DNA of 64,000 nucleotides. It comes from Cryptomeria japonica (Eukaryota; Streptophyta; Pinopsida; Cupressales; Cupressaceae). The notes below the pieces were generated by a model, which ran no database searches, was not told where the DNA came from, and worked only from the letters and a program-made list of their open reading frames with translations. The first letter of the stretch is position 1; each line of letters opens with the position of its first letter. The DNA is taken from positions 260,637,386-260,701,385 of the forward strand of contig NC_081406.1 in assembly GCF_030272615.1 (NCBI RefSeq). Direction: 5' to 3'. Shown here in pieces: positions 57,035 to 64,000 of this stretch. The position numbers and the translations under genes were made by a program.

Positions 57035-57592
57035 TTATTGATCTTTCTTATGAACCATTTGAGGTGATGGAATGGTGGATAGAGGAAGGTAAGGACCCAA
57101 GATGGATGGAAGGGATAGAGAGTTTGATTGTCGAATGAAAGGACCTAATATAGATTTAGAAGATGAAGAGTTTGACTTTGGAATGAAAGGACCTAAGATA
57201 GATTTGGAAGATGAAGAGTTTGACTTTGGAATGAAAGGACCTAAGATAGATATGGAGGATGAAGAGATTGAATTTGGAATGAAAGGACCTAAGATAGATT
57301 TGGAGGATGAAAGGATTCCTTGATCTTGATCTTGACTTGGAGTAGGATCATTTGTGCTTTCCTCTTGATTTGGAATTAGATTATTGAAGGAGATGGAAGG
57401 GATATCATGCTCTTGCTTAGGAGGTGGATGTTGAATGGGACTCTGCTCTTGAGATAAAAGGGGATCATCATGGATGGAATACCAAAAGATTAGGGGATCA
57501 TAATAAGATTCTTGACAGGTGGGATCTTGATCGAAGATGGGATCAGATTGGGAAGTCATGATATTGTGATCTTGATTTATGTTAGGACTCAT
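57035..57592 (-). CDS. ORF with repeated SILGPFIPKSN motif
   Basis: 185 codons from an ATG on the minus strand, sense strand of the derivative. The head is Asp/Gln/Pro-rich (DQDPTCQESYYDPL). The C-terminal half has about five units of SSSKSILGPFIPKSN at about 16-residue spacing, encoded by a 48-bp DNA tandem repeat (about 57110-57310). It has no homologue known to me and no signal peptide or domain. The frame is intact across the repeat, and the 48-bp unit is a multiple of three, so length changes would not break it. It could still be a chance frame over a minisatellite. Confidence 0.4.
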   Translation of the reverse strand: MSPNINQDHNIMTSQSDPIFDQDPTCQESYYDPLIFWYSIHDDPLLSQEQSPIQHPPPKQEHDIPSISFNNLIPNQEESTNDPTPSQDQDQGILSSSKSILGPFIPNSISSSSISILGPFIPKSNSSSSKSILGPFIPKSNSSSSKSILGPFIRQSNSLSLPSILGPYLPLSTIPSPQMVHKKDQ

Positions 57593-58239
57593 TTTATTTG
57601 ACTGAGTTTCTTATTTTTGTAGTTTGATGATGAATAGTCATATGAATGATCAAAGTTGATGTTTTTGATAGGTTGATGTAGAGAAATTTACTCCTTTTGA
57701 TAAGGGCCCTAGGACTAGGTTGTCTCTTCTTTTACTTAGTTTTGTGATGAAGACTTGTTCTTCTCAAAATATGAGGAGTGGTCATACACAATTGATCAAT
57801 GGTTTCCTTCGATTGTTTGGATTGGGATACTTCATTTGAAAACTGAAGCCTACTTTATCAAGTAAAGGTTTAGTTAGATTCGCCTCCACGACAAAGTGTG
57901 TCAAATGATATGGATAAAGTCTCCTGATATGGAAACTTGATTTGATGACTTAAGTCTAAACTAGGTATGATTGTTTGATAGAATCTGTTAGATGATGGAT
58001 CTTTTGATCAAGGTGATGATAATACCTGATTTTGATAGGATAAAGTCTTATCCCTAGCTAGTTTTGGATTTGACAATTTTTTTTCTAAGACTGACTTGTT
58101 TGATTTGGAAATGATTTCTCTGGTATTTCTGATTTGATTTCTTATGACTGTGATTGATATTGGACCTGAAAGGATACTCAAGAAGTTTGATAAAATTTTC
58201 CAAAAAGGCTTGTTTTACTCTCTGGTTTTCTGAGTTTTG

Positions 58240-58620
58240 ACCATGCGCTAAGCCAGAGACTAGATGTGCTAAAGAATGATCCAAATGTGCTATAGGAAGA
58301 CCCCGATGCACTAAGCTACCTTTGCTATGCGCTAACTTGGACTGTTTGATTTTGATTGGTCTGGATGGATTGTGTGCTAATATGTCCCAATTATGTGCTT
58401 TTTTTTGGACTGAAAGCGCTATGATATGTCTCAAATGCGCTACGCTGATGTCTAAATGCGGTAGACTGATGTTGGAAAACGCTACTGGATATTTCACCAG
58501 TATGATACTGGTTATGCGCTAGGTTGAGTGATGAAAGTGCTAGGTTTTGGTGTGAATACGCTACTGAATGTTCTAGATGCGCTAGGAAGTTGCTCCTACA
58601 CGCTAAACTACCATGATTGC
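58240..58620 (-). repeat. Dispersed ATGCGCTA-like motif, block 1
   Basis: About 16 occurrences of atg(c/t)(g/a)cta or close variants on the plus strand (TAGCGCAT on the minus, sense strand), spaced roughly 20-40 bp with unrelated text between. Part lies in a minus-strand frame (58497-58054), giving recurring Leu-Ala-His. Confidence 0.65.
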
Positions 58621-59689
58621 TCTGTTTTTGCTATTTTTGAATTTTAACACTTGTGATTTTGATGGATGATTTTGTTTTGGATACTCAAGCTTACTAAGTT
58701 GAATAGATAAACTCAAGATCACTTGGTTTGATATTCCCCTAATCTTGTTGGATGAAAGTCTTTCCTAAAGATAGTTGAAATGTTGATAAACACCTCAAAA
58801 GATGCTTTGTTGGATTTGGAAATCTTCTCCACTTTATGATTTTTCCTTGTTTGAACTGACTTTTGAGTTTGATTGTTGGATACTTTGCAAGATATTTTAA
58901 CATTTGTGACAAGAATACATAGCAAACATGAAGACAATGGTCATCATAATGCTAAACATTGAGTGTATGTTCTTTTGAGGATGTGTTCAAATCCCCGATG
59001 TTATCATTGGTTTGATTTACAACAAAAGACACATCAAATAGACTCTTTATTCAAAGGTCATTGACAATATCATAGCCCACTAGTCTCGATACTCTGTCAG
59101 CTCAAACAGCCTTGTCACCCCCTAAGGGGCGCTTATGTTTTTGCCTTTTGCCAGAAATTAACTCAAAGTGAATTGCTTCACAATTGAGTAGTTATCCTGG
59201 GAGATATATGGTGAGTAATCTAGGGGGCAGATTCTTCCCCACCCTTGCACTATGATATTATAAATGTTTGGATACTGACTCAGCTCAAGGTTTCTATTTC
59301 TAAGTTTCATAATCAAGCTTCTTGTTCGGTCTTCAATGATAAACTCCCTCGAGAGGCTTCCCAACCTTTAGAAAAAAGGCTTTACGTATCTCAAGAATAC
59401 TAGGGGAAGACTAATCGCTGAGAAAAACCGTTGAAGGGACTTTCATCAAGCTCCACTTTTGATTATAGTGGGTTGGAACACTTGATGATAAAGTCGTTTC
59501 CCACTTAGGTCGTTCTCCTCTCACCGACCATTTAAATGGCGCTCTAAGAGAAACTCGGGAGGGCAGGCCTGCTAAAGGTTTTAAGTGCTTGAAATAAAGA
59601 AAGCATAAGAGTGGTTTGGCTTTTTGGTCACCCAGTTAGGGGAGAGCATATACCTTCCACTTTCGAGACAAGGAAAACAATCTTCTTTT

Positions 59690-60210
59690 TAACCTTTAAA
59701 GCAATGATTTGTTAACTTCTACTTGGAGATGTTGCTCCAACAAGCATGGTGTTCTTTTTAACCCTTCATAGAAAAGTGTTTATTTCCAAAAACCTTTGAA
59801 AAATAAGCCTGGTTAACAAAGTAAATTGTGATTTTGGTCAACAAAATTAGTCGATAGGGGAAATTTTTCCCTCTTTGCTTTGCATAAAATGAAGATGAGG
59901 TTCTTTTTCCTTTGCAAAAATAAAATGGATCCTTTTAGACACCAAAGGAAGGTGAGTTCTGTTTTAAGCTTTGCAGAAAGAAAGTTTGTTTGGTTCTTTT
60001 TATAGCTTCCCAAAATGAAGTGTTTTTCCTCTAATCTTGCAAGAAAGAAAATATGAAGTTGTTGTTCTTTTTACCTGGCAATAAAGAAAGATGAATTTTC
60101 TTTTAAGCACCAAAAATAAGTTTGAGGTTCATTTTATGCACTCCAAAATAAAATGTGAGGTTTATTTTAACTTGTACAAGAAGGGAGAGGATTCTTTTTA
60201 ACCAACTTTT
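59690..60210. repeat. Degenerate repeats of about 50 bp
   Basis: Recurring ttctttttaacc, gcaaaaataaaatg and gaagttt words at about 50-bp spacing, too diverged to define a clean unit. Confidence 0.4.
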
Positions 60211-60554
60211 GTTGAAAAAAAGTGTAAAAAGAAACTTAAAGCCTCTAAACTAACTCCTTCCCCTGCACAAAAAAAAGTTTAGAACCTGCACACAGTCAGT
60301 GATCAAATGTTAGTGTGGGCTTACACAAGCCTAAATTCTGCTCTTGGTTACAAATTTTACAATCCTGATCTTGAAATGCTTTGAAATTTGACTAAGTTTG
60401 AAATTTGGAAGATCTTCCAAAAACTAGATTTTGCATTATAACTCCTAGAGGTCCAAAACCCCTCTCAAACATCCTGGCAATATATATGGAATATTCCATA
60501 TATATTTTCCTTCCCCAAACCTAGTTTTTTTACTTTTGTTACAAATTTTTGCCT

Positions 60555-60815
60555 CTATCAGCTCTATGTGCTAAACTATAGAATAGATGCACTAAGAAAT
60601 GATGTCTATGCGCTAGAAAATCAACTAGATGTGCTACTTTGAGGCCTATATGCGCTAAAATAGTGCTCCTATGTGTTTGACAAGCAGAAAAGGGTATGCA
60701 CTAAAAAGAAGATCAGATGCACTAAAAGATGGTTTCTATGCACTAATATATATGCCATGGATGTGCTAAAGTTTAGCATAGATGCGCTACAGAAAGTTCC
60801 GGATGCGCTATTCTG
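60555..60815 (-). repeat. Dispersed ATGCGCTA-like motif, block 2
   Basis: About 11 further copies of the same word (for example near 60565, 60585, 60607, 60629, 60650, 60694, 60714, 60736, 60760, 60780 and 60803). They lie directly downstream of the primer site on the sense (minus) strand, so in the leader of the element's RNA. Confidence 0.65.
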
Positions 60816-60869
60816 GTGTTTTAGTGTGATTGTTGTCTTCTACCTGCATGAAAAACGATGTTATTTTTG

Positions 60870-60898
60870 GGGACGTGTCCCACGGTGGGCACCAAAAA
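60870..60898 (-). other. Primer-binding-like site
   Basis: On the minus strand, directly after the 5' LTR: TGGTGCCCACCGTGGGAC, then ACGTCCCC. It aligns with the 7993 element's site. Confidence 0.65.
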
Positions 60899-62357
60899 TG
60901 TATGCAGGAAAAAGTGGTATCAACTTACAAGAGGAGAAAACAATTCAAACACACACATGAAACATTGCATTAGAGGTTAGAAATCCAAACAAAGCAAGTT
61001 AAATGAATCTAAATTCTTTAAAATCATTCCATGTTCCTCTATCTCCAAGGATCTTCAAGATTCAAGGTGGTTCTCAGCTTGGAAGAGCACTTGATTCTTT
61101 AAGATGACAACCTAAAGAACGAGATTTATAATTCTAAGATCTAAATGGAATGCAACCAAGATCCTAGTGATGATTTAGATATGAAACTAGATGATGATAG
61201 GATGCAAGATATTGTTATGAAGCTTGAACTAGTATGAAAATGATACTAAGATGAAGCTAACATGATATATCTAAGATTATAATTCTATCAAAATGATCTA
61301 AAATTCTATTCTATCAAAGAGAGATAATATGCTTAATGTTATGAGACTATAAGTTTGATGCACAAAGACTTGATTTTTTTGAAGAAGGAATGGGCTCTAT
61401 TTATAGGGAAAATAGGGCAATGGATGGTCAAGATTGGATAATCTTATCAAGGGCCAGGATTGAAAGTTATCAATCCATGTTTATAATTCTCACCAAAGAA
61501 ATGGTGACAATTATCAACATAAGACTGCTTGAGAGGAGATGTAAGAAGCATTAAATGCTTGAGAAGACCTCATGGTTACCTTAGGAGGTAAGGGTTAAGG
61601 TTAGGTTAGGGTTACCCAATGGATAAAGCTTTTACCCAAGGGGTAAACTCTTGTGCAAGGGTTAAAGGGATAACCAAGGGTAAAAGCCATGAGTGCTTGA
61701 TGAGACCCCTAGGTTAGATGAAGGTTGAGTTAGGAAAAAAGTATCTAACCATGCCAAAAGGGTTAGTTAACCATTAATGGTTTGGAAGACTTTGGGGACA
61801 AATTTGTAAGAGTCCTTCCAAATTTGGGGGAACTCAACAAGTTAGCTTGTTGAAGGCATAAAGGCTTTAATGTCTTTGGAAGACTTTACTCCAAATTTGA
61901 GAAGTGACATCCTCAAATTTAGGGAAAGGGGATGATTGAAGGGTTTAGGCTAATTGATTAGGATTAGATGGGTTCTAGAAGAATTTAGAAGGGGGGTTTA
62001 GGAGGCAAGTGGGAGATGTAGGAGAATGCAAGTGGATGGAGGATAATTTTAATTAAAATAAATTGCTTTATTTTAACAAAATAGATGCAAGTGGAGGATT
62101 TAAATAAATTTAGATTTATTTAAATGCAAATGAGATTTTAATTAAATGTAGATTTAATTAAAATGGGAAAGGGGATAAATTGATATTTTTAATTAAATAT
62201 AAATTTAATTAAAAATGGCTAGAGGGGTATTTAATTAAATGGCTTGGATGGAAGAAGGGTATATTAATTAAATCTTAATTTAATTAATTGAAAGAATTAA
62301 GAATAATTAAATGAATAAAATTCACTTAATTCATTGTGCAACTTTTAGGTGTCTACA
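60899..62357 (-). repeat. 5' LTR of the minus-strand derivative
   Basis: 1459 bp. Minus-strand TATA CTATAAATAGAGC at 61405-61393. Differs from the 3' LTR mainly near the primer-site end (first 200 bp) and by a small deletion near 62230. Confidence 0.85.
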
Positions 62358-62362
62358 ATAAG

Positions 62363-64000
62363 TGTAGTAGCATAAGTCCCTGATAGGGATGGATTTGAAT
62401 CTACTACTCGTACATGTTATCAAAGTAATCATGTCCAAAGATTGTTCTATAGATAATAGGAGACTCCTTTTCATCATCCTCAAATTTCCTCCTACCTTCA
62501 ACCTCTACAACTAACATGTTCCTTTTATGAACAAATTTAAAATAAAAATAAAAAAATTCCAAGCATAAAATATTCATTTCTTGCTTGTGTTGCTATGACA
62601 CCTTGGAAAGCTTTGTAGTTTCCATATTATCTCTAAACTTTTCAAAATGGGAACCACAAGTTATCTTGTCAAAGGTTTTAACTCTAATCAAAACCATTCT
62701 TGAAGTATCTAGGATGTTTAAATTCACTATTTTCCTTTTCATTAGGGGTTTTAGTGGGATGTAGAACCATCAAGGGTTCCATGTGTTCCTAGAACTAGTC
62801 AGATCTCTAACTTGTACCTACAAGAGCCTTCTAATTGACTAGAAACTCCATGAAAATCGTAAGTGTTAGGTCTTTATCAACAAATCCACAAGGCTTGGAA
62901 CTTTTCCATGGACATCTTCTTGATGTTTGTAACCATTGGCAAGTACAATTATTGGGAAAAGCACACGAGTGTCTTCATTGTCATTTGCAATTTTTTTTAG
63001 AAAACTAAAAACAATTTGTCATGATTTAACCAACATTAAGATTTTCATACAAATTCTAAAATAGTCTCAAGATTTTGTAGTATCATAGTTGGTTAAAATC
63101 ATAATCATATATAAATATAATAATATTTTTCAATCATTTTGCAACAAGATGTCATATCATGTATTAGCATACAATACATTTAAATTTTTAATATTTTATT
63201 ATTTTAAAAATATTTTTTGAATGACATGAAGGCTAAATAATTCTTAATATTTTATTATTTTAAAAAGTATTATTTTTTTTTAATAACGTGAAGACTAAAT
63301 AATGGGTGAAACCTTTTAACCATTCAGAATGAGACTAATTCATTTTTAAAATATTTTTTTGTAAAATTTGCATCGTAATTTTTAAAAGTAAAAATATTTA
63401 CTTTCCATATATGAAATAAGCTTTTAATTTTTTAATGTTAATGTGTGTTAAAACGATTTGCATTGGGATAGTTCCTCGTGACAGCAGTTACTAACAATAT
63501 AGAGTTCGGTAAATTGTAATTAGGCACGATTAGAATAACTTTAAGTTTCGGAAGTGAATCTTAGCCGAAGCCATCTAATCCAAACAAGTGATGACAAATA
63601 TTGGACGGCTTGCGTTTTTTAAAATGGAATCCAACCAACTAACAAACTAGATTTGACAGACCCCACTCTGCATTATTGCTGTCCTAGATGCAACGACATT
63701 TTCAATCCTCTATATGCATTGCACTTGGAATGCACTCCAGATTCCCCGGACTGAATCTGCACCTTACACGTCTGCCAATTTGACCTCGCTTTGTAAACCT
63801 ACAAGACAAGAAACAACACCTGGTAGGTTTGTGCCCACTGAATGATTCTTTGAACACGGTTTTACACACAGGCGTTTTTAAGTTTTTAATAAATGTCTCC
63901 TGCGCAGAGTTGATCAGAGACATCTGTTTATTTGCTTAGGGACTCTCTTGTTTGTTAGCCTTTGAATTGTGAGCGCTAGTTGTGTGCAGTTGAATCAATT
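62363..64000. other. Apparently non-repetitive DNA, no gene recognised
   Basis: No match to any repeat in the window. 62363-63480 is AT-rich. From about 63480 the composition becomes more balanced with mixed-complexity text (for example 63600-63950), as near a gene promoter or first exon, but no start codon, splice pair or family pattern could be supported. Confidence 0.35.

Larger units (their letters stand above)
48978..62357 (-). mobile_element. 13.4-kb non-autonomous LTR derivative (LARD-like)
   Basis: LTRs at 48978-50452 and 60899-62357 in direct orientation, flanked by perfect target duplications ATAAG (48973-48977 and 62358-62362). On the minus strand the LTR starts TGTAGACACC, the primer site lies at 60898-60870 and the purine tract at 50470-50453, so the element reads right to left. 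The interior, apart from the nested 53983 element, shows no gag or pol, only tandem repeats and repetitive ORFs. The LTR head and primer site resemble those of the 7993 element, so the two probably share a gypsy-type lineage. LTR divergence is a few percent by eye. Confidence 0.85.

Noticed and set aside
57102..57323. Plus-strand frame with repeated EFDFGMKGPKIDLED text
   Set aside because: Opposite-strand reading of the 48-bp repeat. The element's sense strand is minus, and both frames are open because the unit is a multiple of three.
48978..62357. Segmental duplication of 1.46 kb
   Set aside because: Matching ends, ATAAG target duplications, primer site and purine tract show the two copies are LTRs.
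63480..63950. Promoter or first exon at the right edge
   Set aside because: Composition is suggestive, but no convincing start codon, TATA-to-ATG arrangement or protein pattern could be supported.

Overview
The window is repeat-dominated nuclear DNA of a large-genome seed plant. A gymnosperm, probably a conifer, is the best guess, from the very low gene density, the deep nesting of long LTR retrotransposons, the plant mobile domain (PMD) relic and the abundant satellite DNA. This is inference: no housekeeping gene is present to name the organism. No intact host gene is visible. The only host-like coding trace is one exon of a nucleotide-sugar transferase-like gene near 47.8 kb.

Left part (1-24.8 kb). 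After AT-rich DNA, a minisatellite and a probable minus-strand LTR end (to 3150), a broken minus-strand gene of unknown family lies at 3.2-4.6 kb. From about 5.9 to 24.7 kb there is an old, decayed Ty3/gypsy polyprotein. It is split twice: by a minus-strand solo LTR (6248-7463), and by a complete 15.8-kb plus-strand gypsy-type element (7993-23837, target duplication GTTGG) that cuts the protease coding region. That element carries an integrase relic, a decayed plus-strand accessory gene with its own TATA box, and an antisense PMD gene relic with its own TATA box.

Middle (24.8-41.3 kb). A 2.2-kb satellite built from both orientations of one short unit is followed by a long polypyrimidine tract, a small decayed ORF, and a 360-bp satellite arranged in 1080-bp higher-order units. 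A young LTR element (33480-41037; LTRs 1169 bp, four differences) is inserted in that satellite. It has no protease, integrase or reverse transcriptase. It encodes a coiled-coil protein with five zinc knuckles and a roughly 1100-codon second protein split by one TAG. Its U3 carries a dense cluster of ACCGAG motifs upstream of a TATA box, and the spacer before the second gene carries a second cluster. This element is the strongest candidate for an undescribed system.

Right part (41.3-64 kb). A second, diverged copy of the unknown multi-exon gene (41.6-43.65 kb) is followed by a truncated LTR related to the 7993 element, unassigned DNA, the transferase exon, and a 13.4-kb minus-strand non-coding LTR derivative (48978-62357, target duplication ATAAG) full of tandem repeats. 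A 2.7-kb minus-strand non-autonomous element (53983-56692, target duplication ATTTT) is nested inside it. The last 1.6 kb looks non-repetitive within the window, with no gene recognised.

LTR divergence suggests the order of insertion: decayed gypsy polyprotein first, then the 7993 element (about 10% or more divergence by eye), the 48978 and 53983 elements (a few percent), and last the 33480 element (0.34%). Many stops in the relics are TAG or TGA where related copies or family patterns have Trp, Gln or Arg, the pattern expected from deamination of methylated cytosine.
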